Of a stretch of DNA of 64,000 bases, positions 1 through 8,796 are shown in pieces (position 1 is the stretch's first letter; each line of letters opens with the position of its first letter). Both the position numbers and the translations under genes were made by a program. The notes under the pieces are model-generated. The model was not told the DNA's origin. It did no database searches and was given only the letters and a program-made list of their open reading frames with translations. The stretch is from Ignavibacteria bacterium (lineage in GTDB: Bacteria; Bacteroidota; Ignavibacteria; Kapaibacteriales; Kapaibacteriaceae). The stretch lies in NCBI GenBank assembly GCA_016191145.1, contig JACPPD010000003.1:124001-188000 (forward strand), read 5' to 3'.

Positions 1-1
1 A

Positions 2-346
2 CTTGCAATAGTTACTTTAATTGTAGGTGTAATACTTATACCTTCGCTGCATGCCATGGGAGCAGTTATCACTAAAATTGTATCAGTCGGAATAGCATTT
101 GTAGTTGCTGTTCGGGCATTATATACCGTCCTGAAGAAATCAGTTGATATGCTGTTTCTTATAGGACTTCTCGCGTCGACATCCGTTGGAATTATATGTG
201 CATTCTATTTTCCATCAATATTGTCTATGTGGTGGTCGGCTCTGGCAAGTGTAACTGCGGTAATCATGTCGCTTCTCGTCACAAGGCTGCTGAAGTTTTC
301 TGATGTTCGTTTGTGGATGAACATAATTCGGGCCAGGAATGCCTGA
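2..346 (+). CDS. C-terminal end of a polysaccharide flippase-like membrane protein (partial)
   Basis: The reading frame is open to the left edge of the window, so the true start lies outside. The visible 114 residues are almost entirely hydrophobic, with roughly three membrane segments and a short basic tail (RLWMNIIRARNA). The LHAMGAVITKIVS stretch resembles the last helices of Wzx/MATE-type lipid-linked oligosaccharide flippases. That assignment rests mostly on context: the next genes are an initiating sugar transferase and two GT2 enzymes, and the following start codon overlaps this stop by 8 bases. Another polytopic protein of the same locus cannot be excluded. Confidence 0.5.
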   Translation, partial: LAIVTLIVGVILIPSLHAMGAVITKIVSVGIAFVVAVRALYTVLKKSVDMLFLIGLLASTSVGIICAFYFPSILSMWWSALASVTAVIMSLLVTRLLKFSDVRLWMNIIRARNA

Positions 347-1772
347 CACAGCACTCACGATATCTGCGAGTAATCCGAGGCTGCTGCGTCCGCGCACACT
401 GCAGTTATATGCCGACGTAGTTGCTTTCGTCTCCGGATTTCTTACCTATCAGTGGGTGCGCATCGCAGCGCTGCCGGAAGTGAGGTGGTTTTCATTTGAA
501 GATACACTCGTTGTAAGCACAGTTGTTTGTGTTTATTGGATATGCGTGTTCTGGTTAGGGGGCTTGTATAAGGATCAATACGTTCAGTCGCCGTTCGACG
601 AATTTTTTAAAGTCATCCGTCAGACGTTTTTTGGATCTGCAGTCTTCTTCATTTTTATTTATTTATCCAGCAGTCCAAATTATCAGAAAAGTCCACGTTT
701 CATTTTTGCATTGTACTGGGTGCTGTTGTGCGGTTTTGTGTGTATTGGACGGCTAACGGCACGGCAAACACAGCGTAGTCTGAGAGAGCGCGGCATCATT
801 CGGATACCGGCTTTACTTATCTGCTCAAACAGTCGTGTGCATGCTCTTCTTGATGATCTGAAAAAGGAAAAGGCATGGGGCTATGTTGTCCGAGGCATCG
901 TCCTCATCGATCAAACAAATCCAATGGAATCGATACGTTCAGTTCCTGTGCTAGGATATAACACTTCGTTGCCAGAGGTTTTACATGAAACGAACCCGGC
1001 AGAAGTGTTGGTATCTGTTGATCAGGCAGATCACAGTGAGCTTCTCACCATTGTTGCACAAGCGGCAGATGCCGGGTGCAAGGTGCGGATTGTACCCGAC
1101 ATGTACGAAATCGTAAGCGGACAGGCGAGAACGCAGCAGATGTATGGTTCGCCGCTAATCGATGTGAATCCCGAACTGATGCAGCCATGGGAAGAGTTTG
1201 CAAAACGCACACTCGATATTCTTGTAAGTCTCATCATCCTGCTGACGGGATTGCCCGTATGGGTGCTCATCGGAATCGTCATTAAGCTCACATCGCGAGG
1301 TCCAGTGTTCTATACACAACCCAGGATCGGTAAAAATGGCCATACATATAACATGATCAAGTTCAGATCAATGTATTTTAAACAACATGATGAACCAACC
1401 TGGACACTGCATAATGATCCTCGCGTAACTCCGATTGGAAAGTTCATCCGAGCTACTCATCTCGATGAGATTCCGCAGATGTGGAATGTGTTAAGGGGCG
1501 AGATGAGCCTGGTTGGACCACGACCCGAGCAGCCGTTCTATGTCGATAAATTCACCGAGATGCTGCCTTACTACAGACGTCGGCTAAAGGTCAGACCCGG
1601 AATTACAGGCTGGTGGCAGGTTAAAGCAAAATCGAATCCTGAATCGCTCGAAGAAATTGAACAGCGGTTGAGATACGATTTTTTTTATATCGAGAATATG
1701 AGTTTCAAACTCGACCTTGAAATACTTGTCAGAACCGTGTTTGTGATGTTACAAGGGCACGGACGCGCATGA
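339..1772 (+). CDS. Initiating sugar-phosphate transferase (polyprenyl glycosylphosphotransferase, WbaP/WcaJ type)
   Basis: This enzyme would move a hexose-1-phosphate from a nucleotide sugar to undecaprenyl phosphate at the inner membrane, the first step of surface-polysaccharide repeat-unit assembly. The N-terminal half (about residues 20-140) has four hydrophobic segments, followed by a Rossmann-like CoA-binding-type domain (about 155-250). The C-terminal bacterial sugar-transferase domain has a membrane hairpin (about 290-316), GPVFY (321-325), KFRSM (341-345), the catalytic Asp-Glu pair in HLDEIPQ (D376, E377) and VGPRPE (392-397). All expected catalytic elements are present and the 477-residue length is normal. 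The start overlaps the upstream gene by 8 bases and the stop overlaps the next start by 4, so the genes are probably co-transcribed. Confidence 0.9.
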   Translation: MPDTALTISASNPRLLRPRTLQLYADVVAFVSGFLTYQWVRIAALPEVRWFSFEDTLVVSTVVCVYWICVFWLGGLYKDQYVQSPFDEFFKVIRQTFFGSAVFFIFIYLSSSPNYQKSPRFIFALYWVLLCGFVCIGRLTARQTQRSLRERGIIRIPALLICSNSRVHALLDDLKKEKAWGYVVRGIVLIDQTNPMESIRSVPVLGYNTSLPEVLHETNPAEVLVSVDQADHSELLTIVAQAADAGCKVRIVPDMYEIVSGQARTQQMYGSPLIDVNPELMQPWEEFAKRTLDILVSLIILLTGLPVWVLIGIVIKLTSRGPVFYTQPRIGKNGHTYNMIKFRSMYFKQHDEPTWTLHNDPRVTPIGKFIRATHLDEIPQMWNVLRGEMSLVGPRPEQPFYVDKFTEMLPYYRRRLKVRPGITGWWQVKAKSNPESLEEIEQRLRYDFFYIENMSFKLDLEILVRTVFVMLQGHGRA

Positions 1773-2488
1773 AAAGCATCGTATGCATTCCAACATACAA
1801 CGAGCGTGAAAATATCGTTGCCTTGTTCAGCGCAATTCATTCGTATATACCAGAGCTGCATATCCTGGTAATTGACGACGGATCGCCGGATAAAACGGCT
1901 GATCTTGTCCGCCAACAGATGGCAGTAGATGACCGAATACATCTCATCGTTCGCGACGCAAAGCGTGGTTTAGGTACAGCCTACTGCGCCGGATTTCGAT
2001 ATGCAATTGATCGTGGATTTGAATACATTTATCAGATGGATGCAGACTTCTCTCACGATCCGAAGGATCTTCTGCGGTTTCGCCACGAGGTTGCTCACGC
2101 CGACCTTGTTATCGGATCCCGATATGTGTCGGGTGTGAACGTTATCAACTGGCCAATGAGCAGACTCCTTTTGAGCTGGTTTGCAAATCTGTATACAAGA
2201 GTTATCACGGGAATGCCGATTGCCGATGCAACGGGCGGCTATAAATGCTTTCGCGCCGAAGTTTTAAAGAGAATCGATCTGGAGCGAATTCGATCAAATG
2301 GTTATGCATTTCAGATTGAAATGAACTATAAGACGTGGATGTTGGGAGCTCGTGTCAGGGAGATTCCAATCGTATTCACAGACAGAGTAACGGGTGAATC
2401 GAAAATGAGCAAAAACATCATCTTCGAAGCTGCATTCCTTGTCTGGAAACTAAAGTTTGCTACCATATTCTCGTTTGGAAAAAGGTAA
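1769..2488 (+). CDS. Polyprenol-phosphate mannosyltransferase-like GT2 glycosyltransferase
   Basis: A single-domain GT-A enzyme of 239 residues, like dolichyl/polyprenol-phosphate mannose synthases (DPM1/Ppm1). These transfer a sugar from GDP- or UDP-sugar to a lipid phosphate. The N-terminus has the family signature CIPTYNERENI, then VIDDGSPDKT and the DxD-type QMDADFSHDP metal site. GSRYVSG and DATGGYKCFR are also typical of the family. No membrane anchor is visible, as in the short DPM1 form. The start overlaps the sugar-transferase stop (ATGA) and the next gene begins 1 base after this stop. The mannose assignment is from family resemblance; the actual sugar could differ. Confidence 0.85.
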   Translation: MKSIVCIPTYNERENIVALFSAIHSYIPELHILVIDDGSPDKTADLVRQQMAVDDRIHLIVRDAKRGLGTAYCAGFRYAIDRGFEYIYQMDADFSHDPKDLLRFRHEVAHADLVIGSRYVSGVNVINWPMSRLLLSWFANLYTRVITGMPIADATGGYKCFRAEVLKRIDLERIRSNGYAFQIEMNYKTWMLGARVREIPIVFTDRVTGESKMSKNIIFEAAFLVWKLKFATIFSFGKR

Positions 2489-2489
2489 G

Positions 2490-4481
2490 ATGATCGGAGA
2501 CCTGCAGATCCAGGAACAGCAGCCCGACGTAAGCGTGCTCATCGTCAACTATAACGTTAAAGATTATTTACTTCAGTGTCTGCGTTCCGTTAAAGCATCC
2601 GAAGGTACTGCCTCGATTGAAATAATTGTTGTCGATAATGCATCTTCAGATAACTCCATTAGTGAATTGCGCGAACTTTTCCCCGATGTAGTCTGGGTTG
2701 AGCTTCCGGAGAATATTGGATTTGGCAGAGGCAACAATGTTGGACTGAAACACTGTAAAGGTAAATATGTTTTGTTTCTCAATCCGGATACGTTAATCGC
2801 TCATAATACCGTCCAGACAATGGTCGACTATCTCGAAGCACATTCCGATGTTGGCCTTGCCGGCTGCAAGGTATTGAACGCCGACGGAACGTTTCAGTTA
2901 GCGTGCCGCAGAGGGCTGCCTACACCCTGGGCTTCGTTCTGTAAACTGTTTGGTTTACAGGCGCTGTTCCCAAACTCTCCGCTGTTCGCCCGTTACAACC
3001 TCACCTATAAATCGGTTGATGAAACCTACGACGTCGATGCACTCATTGGAGCTTTCATGATGGGTCGGCTGGAAGTTGTTAGAAGCGTAAACGGCTTCGA
3101 TCCGGAATTTTTTATGTACGGCGAGGATTTAGACCTGTGTTATCGGATACAGAAGCGCGGTCTTCACGTTAGATATGTGCATACCACCAGCATCGTTCAT
3201 TTCAAGGGGGAGAGCACCAGACGCAGCTCGATAGACGAAGTTCAAATATTTTACAATGCAATGCGAATTTTTGCCAGAAAACATTTTGGCAGATCTACAT
3301 TGTTCCTGGGACTGATGGCCGTTGGAATAACCGTCAGATCCGTGGTGGAGCGAACGGTAAAGAAGAAGCGCGATATTATTCTATTCCTGGCCGATTTACT
3401 AAGTATTAACATTTCTCTGATGGCTGCAACTGCAGTGAGGTTTGCAAGCCCCCTTGGATTTCCCGACTACGCCTATCCCACAGTGTTCATCGTTGTTACA
3501 GTTGTTGTTGCGCTTGCTCTGTTCAGCCTAGGTGAATATGTGGAGTATAAACCCTCAATCAGGCGATCGGTAGTTGGCTTGCTGATAGCATTCTTCCTAT
3601 TAAGCTCGTTGACATATTTCTTTAAAGAATATGCGTTTTCGCGTGGTGTAGTATTAATGACGATTGGCTTTAGCGCCGCCTTGTTTTCCCTTATCCGGGG
3701 CATCAACGCATGGTTCGATGCTACAAAGGGCGATGCGAGCATTCGGAGGATTGTGATTGTTGGGCTCACGGACAGTGCAAAGAGAATTATCGGGGCATTG
3801 CAAACAGCAGAACGCAGGAACGCAGAGATTGTAGGAGTAGTGAGTGTTGGTTCTCTGCACTCAGATACTTTTCATGGTATTCGCGTGCTGGGAACAACAG
3901 AGTATCTCGACAAAATTGCGCGCGAAAACGAGGTTCACGAAGTCATTGTTGCCGACCCTCAGATAAAGAAGTCTCAGGTAATGGACCTCATGTCGAAATG
4001 CTCGGATTCAAAGGCCCGCTTTCACATTGCTTCTGAATATGATGACATCGTAATTGCTCGGGTAATCAACGAAGTCTCTGGCATCGAGCCAACTGTGCCT
4101 ATGCCTCCCATTCTGCGTTTCAGAAACCGAGTCCTGAAAAGGTTGATTGATGTTGCGGCGACATTTTGTATTATGCCATTTCTAGCCATAAGTCTATTTT
4201 TGGGTAAATCGAAACGCAAGACGGATTGGCAGTCTTGGTTATCCGTCCTCAGGGGAGAAAAAAGTCTTGTAGGGTTATACCCCGACACACGCCGGAGGAG
4301 CTTTTCAAAACTAGGTAACACCAGCCTTGTTCACATCAGTCAACCAGATACACTTTCAACCCAGGCAGTGGAGAATTTGAATGACTATTACGTCGACCAC
4401 TACTCTCTCTCACTCGACGTTGAGATATTACTCAAACAATTTCTGAAACGAAGTGGCAAGCACACCACCATTGGATTTTGA
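2490..4481 (+). CDS. Fusion of GT2 glycosyltransferase with membrane/Rossmann/degenerate sugar-transferase region
   Basis: The first 270 residues are a rhamnosyltransferase-type GT2 domain ([44 protein letters not shown]). Next come about four membrane segments (about 310-400), a Rossmann-like domain ([16 protein letters not shown]), and a tail resembling bacterial sugar transferases: [10 protein letters not shown] and, near residue 586, [10 protein letters not shown], then [17 protein letters not shown]. The tail lacks the GPVFY, KFRSM and Asp-Glu catalytic segments, so it looks catalytically dead. ATG at 2490 is preferred over an upstream in-frame start at 2457: it sits 1 base after the previous stop with AAAAGG just upstream. 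The acceptor sugar is unknown. Confidence 0.8.
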   Translation: MIGDLQIQEQQPDVSVLIVNYNVKDYLLQCLRSVKASEGTASIEIIVVDNASSDNSISELRELFPDVVWVELPENIGFGRGNNVGLKHCKGKYVLFLNPDTLIAHNTVQTMVDYLEAHSDVGLAGCKVLNADGTFQLACRRGLPTPWASFCKLFGLQALFPNSPLFARYNLTYKSVDETYDVDALIGAFMMGRLEVVRSVNGFDPEFFMYGEDLDLCYRIQKRGLHVRYVHTTSIVHFKGESTRRSSIDEVQIFYNAMRIFARKHFGRSTLFLGLMAVGITVRSVVERTVKKKRDIILFLADLLSINISLMAATAVRFASPLGFPDYAYPTVFIVVTVVVALALFSLGEYVEYKPSIRRSVVGLLIAFFLLSSLTYFFKEYAFSRGVVLMTIGFSAALFSLIRGINAWFDATKGDASIRRIVIVGLTDSAKRIIGALQTAERRNAEIVGVVSVGSLHSDTFHGIRVLGTTEYLDKIARENEVHEVIVADPQIKKSQVMDLMSKCSDSKARFHIASEYDDIVIARVINEVSGIEPTVPMPPILRFRNRVLKRLIDVAATFCIMPFLAISLFLGKSKRKTDWQSWLSVLRGEKSLVGLYPDTRRRSFSKLGNTSLVHISQPDTLSTQAVENLNDYYVDHYSLSLDVEILLKQFLKRSGKHTTIGF

Positions 4482-5406
4482 AAGGCCAGTCGTAGAACTC
4501 GAGCAGAAAATTCTCGAGATGAGAGCGCTGTCCGATACACTGGATATCCAACCCCAGATCGATGAGCTGCAGGCCCAAATTGAAAAATTACGCGCCGAAA
4601 TCTACCGGAATCTTACTCGTTGGCAGCGCGTTCAGATTGCAAGGCATCCCGAAAGGCCTTATACACTCGACTATGCAACACATTGTTTTGAGGACTTTGT
4701 GGAATTGCACGGCGACAGGACGTTTCGAGACGACCCTGCAATTGTAGGTGGGCTAGCTTCCATTGGCAGCAATCGTGTGATGATTGTTGGGCATCAGAAA
4801 GGGCGCGACACAAAGACAAACCTTTATCGCAATTTTGGAATGCCCAATCCCGAGGGCTACCGAAAGGCGCACCGATTATTTTTATTGGCGGAGAAATTTT
4901 CACTTCCTGTTGTATGTTTCCTCGATACACCCGGAGCCTATCCGGGTATCGAGGCGGAAGAACGAGGTCAGGCTGAGGCAATTGCCCAAAACCTGCTGTT
5001 AATGTCGAAATTGAAAACACCAATTCTAATTATTGTTATTGGGGAAGGGGCTTCTGGAGGCGCACTGGGAATTGGAATCGGCGATCGGATACTGATGCTG
5101 GAAAATGCATGGTATTCCGTGATTGCACCCGAATCGTGCTCATCGATTCTATGGCGTAGCTGGGATTATAAGGAACAGGCTGCAGAAGCATTGAAGCTCA
5201 CGGCAGATGACCTTGTAGGTGTTGGCATCGTTGATAGAATTGTTCAGGAACCTATTGGAGGAGTCCAGCGCGCACCGCAGCAAATGTTTGAACAAATGCG
5301 CTCCATCATAATCGAGGAATTGGGTTCTCTTACGGCGATTGATCACGATACACTTGTTCGAAACCGACGCGAAAAATTTTATCGGATGGGCGTTTGGACC
5401 GGATGA
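4453..5406 (+). CDS. accA: Acetyl-CoA carboxylase carboxyltransferase subunit alpha
   Basis: The alpha subunit of the ACC carboxyltransferase passes the carboxyl group from carboxybiotin to acetyl-CoA to make malonyl-CoA for fatty-acid synthesis, in the cytosol with AccD. The 317-residue length is normal. The N-terminal [14 protein letters not shown] helix matches family members, and the crotonase-fold core has [29 protein letters not shown] and [16 protein letters not shown] start at 4453 overlaps the upstream glycosyltransferase by 29 bases and gives the standard N-terminus. accB, accC and accD are not in the window, so the gene is separated from its partners. Confidence 0.95.
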   Translation: MASTPPLDFERPVVELEQKILEMRALSDTLDIQPQIDELQAQIEKLRAEIYRNLTRWQRVQIARHPERPYTLDYATHCFEDFVELHGDRTFRDDPAIVGGLASIGSNRVMIVGHQKGRDTKTNLYRNFGMPNPEGYRKAHRLFLLAEKFSLPVVCFLDTPGAYPGIEAEERGQAEAIAQNLLLMSKLKTPILIIVIGEGASGGALGIGIGDRILMLENAWYSVIAPESCSSILWRSWDYKEQAAEALKLTADDLVGVGIVDRIVQEPIGGVQRAPQQMFEQMRSIIIEELGSLTAIDHDTLVRNRREKFYRMGVWTG

Positions 5407-5440
5407 AAGTATTGGTTTTTGACACTTACTAAATTTGCTT

Positions 5441-6898
5441 ATGGACCAGGAAGGTCCCAAACGGAACAACGACGAGTCGAAAGAATCTTCAAAGCCATCC
5501 TGGTGGCAGGACGACTTTGAAGATGATGACAGTCAATTGAAGTTCTTCGGTCCGGACGGCAAGAGAACTCGCAGACCGCAGCAGCCATCTGAACCACGCA
5601 GAGGTGCGCCTCAGCGACAGCCTCAGCAGCAGAGAAATTACAAGCCCCCTTACAGACAACAACATTCCAGACCTCAACAGCAAGGGCAGGCAGACCCGAG
5701 GCAGCAGCGAACTGGGCAGCGGCAGCAAGGACAGGAACAACCCAGGCAGCAACGCACCGGGTATCGGCAGCAAGGACAGGAACAACCGAGACAGCATCGG
5801 ACAGGACATCAGCACCCCGGACAACAACAGCCACGGCAATTTCGCCCTGCACCTAAACCTGAATGGACCGGTGTTCAGGATCAGCAAACTGAACGCAGAT
5901 TTCGATCCAGAGTACATTCTAAAAATATTGATCATCGAACCCGTCGAAGCGAACAGGACGATAGGTATCAGCCGCTGTCTGAAGGCAAGAGGCGTTTTGA
6001 TCCGAACAGAAAGCCGAGATATGAACGGGGCGACGTTGACGCGCGCACCGTAGCAGGCCTGGAACGCCCGCAACGGCAGGCTCCGCGGCGTATTCCCGGA
6101 ACTACTCTTGTAAAAGCGTTGGTCTCGTATCAGTTTGCATCCAGACGTATTTCTCTGGCTGCCATCGAACAGGGTCGCGTAACAGTGAACGACGTAACTA
6201 CAACTGAACCAAATTCACATGTAAAGCTCGACAAGGATTTCGTTGCTGTAGATGGAATACTGCTTCAGAGAAAATCAATTAAGCCAATGACTGCTGTTTT
6301 TCACAAACCACATGGATTAATTGGAAGCAGAGAGGAGTATAGACTATCGCTTTACAGCAGTCTGGCGAACAAACGGAATTGGTACGTGCCCTCGGGTGCT
6401 TTGGTGAAATCGGCAGCGGGTATTGTGATAGTATCAAACGATAGAAAACATGCTAACTACGAAACAAGTATTATCAGAGCATTTACCCAGGATCTCTGTG
6501 TTAAGGTGAATAGGAGAGTCACTGCCGAGGAAGTTGCATCGCTGAAAGAATTACTTCTCGCACAATTGCCAGAGGACAAGGATGTACTTGAAGTTGTAAA
6601 GGGGCAGGATAATGCGCGCTCAAGCTGGATTTGGATTACATGCAGGTCGGGCAACTTCCATGGTATTGCAGTAGCGCTCAAGTCTCTTGGACTCGAAGTT
6701 CTCAGCGAGGAGCGGAAGCGTCTGGGTCCTTTCAGCACTGCAGACTTGCAGCCAGGCGCATGGTATAGGCTCAGCGATCAGGAAGTAGTTGCTTTGGATG
6801 AATTGGCAACGGGCGCAATGCCGGAGACCACTCCGCTGAAGGTAGTGTGGGATAACATCGCAACACGGTTATTTGACCAGCAGGGCGAGTCTAGCTAA
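5441..6898 (+). CDS. RsuA/RluB-family pseudouridine synthase homologue lacking the catalytic Asp, with Q/R-rich N-terminal tail
   Basis: The first 215 residues are low complexity, rich in Gln, Arg and Pro, with a roughly 20-residue tandem repeat (QGQEQPRQQRTGYRQ and variants, about 82-125), probably disordered and RNA-binding. From about 220 an S4-like domain follows (LVKALVSYQFASRRISLAAIEQGRVTVN), then the RsuA/RluB/E/F fold, ending with the typical RLGPFSTADLQPGAWYRLS. The active-site motif GRLDxxTxGLLLLTND aligns without gaps to GALVKSAAGIVIVSND (319-334), so the catalytic Asp is Val322 and the neighbouring Arg is Ala. The protein is probably not an active pseudouridine synthase. ATG 5441 is preferred to TTG 5435. 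Its end overlaps the convergent ABC gene by 8 bases. Confidence 0.8.
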   Translation: MDQEGPKRNNDESKESSKPSWWQDDFEDDDSQLKFFGPDGKRTRRPQQPSEPRRGAPQRQPQQQRNYKPPYRQQHSRPQQQGQADPRQQRTGQRQQGQEQPRQQRTGYRQQGQEQPRQHRTGHQHPGQQQPRQFRPAPKPEWTGVQDQQTERRFRSRVHSKNIDHRTRRSEQDDRYQPLSEGKRRFDPNRKPRYERGDVDARTVAGLERPQRQAPRRIPGTTLVKALVSYQFASRRISLAAIEQGRVTVNDVTTTEPNSHVKLDKDFVAVDGILLQRKSIKPMTAVFHKPHGLIGSREEYRLSLYSSLANKRNWYVPSGALVKSAAGIVIVSNDRKHANYETSIIRAFTQDLCVKVNRRVTAEEVASLKELLLAQLPEDKDVLEVVKGQDNARSSWIWITCRSGNFHGIAVALKSLGLEVLSEERKRLGPFSTADLQPGAWYRLSDQEVVALDELATGAMPETTPLKVVWDNIATRLFDQQGESS

Positions 6899-8663
6899 CG
6901 CTGGCATGAGCAAACTGAAGCCGATGGAGCTTGGCATAAAGTCCGTCCTTCTTCAATAATTCTTTATGTGTGCCCATCTCGGCAACGCCGCCATGATGCA
7001 TCACCACAATTCGATCTGCCCGCTGAATTGTTGATAACCTATGCGCAATTACAATGCTGGTGCGCCCCCTTAACAATGTTGATATTGAATGTTCAATAAT
7101 TTTTTCCGTTTCGGAATCGATGTTCGACGTGGCCTCATCGAGGATGAGAATATCCGGATCGGTAACCAATGCTCTGCAGAATGAAACAAGCTGCTTCTGT
7201 CCGGAGCTGAGAATTGCTCCGCGTTCCCGAACATTTGTTTCATAACCGTGCGGAAGGCTTGCAATAAAATCGTGTGCTCCGAGCGCCTTGGCGGCAGCTT
7301 CGACGTCGGCCGCAGAAATATGACTCCTATCGAGTGTAATATTCTCGCGAATACTTCTCGAAAACAGAAACACATCCTGCAATACGATTGCGGTTCGCGC
7401 CCGCAGTGTTTCCTGTTTGTATTGCCTGATACTATGGCCGTCGATTAGGATGTCGCCGCGTTGAAATTCATAAAACCGACACAGTAAATTGATGATGCTG
7501 CTTTTACCGGCGCCCGTGGCTCCCACAAGGGCAACGGTTTCACCACGGTGTACATCAAAACTTACATCGTGCAAGATATCCCTAGAGTTATCGTAGCTGA
7601 ATCCCACACCCCTCAGCGAAATACCTTCACGAAGTTTAGTAAATGGAACAGCATCATGCCTGTCGGGTATAACTTCCTTCAGATCGAGGAGAGAAAATAT
7701 TCGCTCCGAAGCCACAGCGCTGGACTGCAGCGTGTTGTACTTTTCGGTTAGGTCTCTGATGGGTCTGAAAAACATTTCGGTGAATTGTGTGAACGCAACA
7801 AGAATACCCACCGTCATTTCACCGCCTAGTATCGTCCGAGCAGCATACCACATAATAATGCACAATGCAATCATGCTCAGGAATTCTACAACTGGGTAAA
7901 ACGTGGCGTAGTAGACAATCGACTGATCCTGGAGCCTTCTGTGCTCCTTATTAATCTCTCCGAAGCGCCCAGACATGCGGCCTTCCTGCCGAAACAACTG
8001 TACAACTCCAATGCCTGTGATGAATTCATTCATGAATGCATTCATGAGAGCAACCTGACGTCGGATCTTATCATAAACTTTGCGCACCTTCATTCTGAAG
8101 ATGATAGATGCAAGCAACAGAAACGGAAGGATCACAATCGTCAGCAGTGTTAGCGTTACCGACGTCTGCAGCATGAACACTAAAATCCACACGATGACCA
8201 TGAAATCGGAAATCATCATCACAACGCCGGATGAAAACAGTTCGTTAAGAACTTCAACATCGTTGGTTACGCGTGTTACAATTCTGCCAACAGGTGTGGT
8301 GTCGTAAAACCGAATTGCAAGCCCCTGTACATGTCGGTAAAGTGTAACCCGAATGTCAAGCAGAACGCGTTGTCCTACCCAAGACATAAGCATGCTCAGC
8401 AAGTATTGCAGCGCCCCCTGCATCAGCAATGCAGCAACGATGATACCTACCAACAGCGCAAGGCCGGGAACATCGCCAGTTACGATGTGATCGTCGATGG
8501 CAATTTGTGTAAGCTTCGGCCTCAGCGGTCCAAGCGCCGATGCCGTCAGCGTTAATACAACTGCTCCTGCTATTTGTATTCGGTAGGGTCTGAGGAAGGA
8601 CAGAAGGCGCCGCAAAAGGCTGTAATCAATGCGCTTTTTGTCTTCTTCACGTTCTTGATTCAT
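6891..8663 (-). CDS. ABC exporter half-transporter, permease fused to ATPase (MsbA/multidrug type)
   Basis: A 590-residue type IV ABC exporter subunit in the inner membrane, working as a homodimer or with an unlinked partner. The N-terminal ABC transmembrane domain (about 25-310) has six hydrophobic segments. The ATPase domain carries Walker A GATGAGKSS, Q-loop VLQDVFLFS, signature LSSGQKQ, Walker B ILILDEATS and the H-loop IAHRLST, so it should hydrolyse ATP. It resembles MsbA/YheH-type exporters, whose substrates are lipids, drugs or peptides; no substrate can be assigned here. ATG at 8661-8663 is the only plausible start. Intergenic DNA separates it from the divergent RNase-like gene. Confidence 0.9.
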   Translation of the reverse strand: MNQEREEDKKRIDYSLLRRLLSFLRPYRIQIAGAVVLTLTASALGPLRPKLTQIAIDDHIVTGDVPGLALLVGIIVAALLMQGALQYLLSMLMSWVGQRVLLDIRVTLYRHVQGLAIRFYDTTPVGRIVTRVTNDVEVLNELFSSGVVMMISDFMVIVWILVFMLQTSVTLTLLTIVILPFLLLASIIFRMKVRKVYDKIRRQVALMNAFMNEFITGIGVVQLFRQEGRMSGRFGEINKEHRRLQDQSIVYYATFYPVVEFLSMIALCIIMWYAARTILGGEMTVGILVAFTQFTEMFFRPIRDLTEKYNTLQSSAVASERIFSLLDLKEVIPDRHDAVPFTKLREGISLRGVGFSYDNSRDILHDVSFDVHRGETVALVGATGAGKSSIINLLCRFYEFQRGDILIDGHSIRQYKQETLRARTAIVLQDVFLFSRSIRENITLDRSHISAADVEAAAKALGAHDFIASLPHGYETNVRERGAILSSGQKQLVSFCRALVTDPDILILDEATSNIDSETEKIIEHSISTLLRGRTSIVIAHRLSTIQRADRIVVMHHGGVAEMGTHKELLKKDGLYAKLHRLQFAHASVS

Positions 8664-8735
8664 GGTACGAAACTAAGCAGTGGCATGTGTCTCGAAGAGA
8701 TGTGAGCCAACGACGTATGAAAAACGTGAGATTGT

Positions 8736-8741
8736 TATAAT
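8736..8741 (+). promoter_or_regulatory. Possible -10 element upstream of the beta-CASP gene
   Basis: A perfect TATAAT hexamer lies about 55 bases before the ATG at 8797, in the 133-base divergent gap. No convincing -35 hexamer is visible at the usual spacing, and promoter consensus may differ in this phylum, so this is only a candidate. Confidence 0.25.
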
Positions 8742-8796
8742 GACCTTGATAACGGAAGATGTATGATCTCCCATCGACAGTTTTCTATATTGGAAG

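Noticed and set aside
5439-6073. Minus-strand open frames of 137 and 194 codons opposite the Q/R-rich region
   Set aside because: They are the complement of a low-complexity Gln/Arg-coding segment, which produces long open frames by composition.
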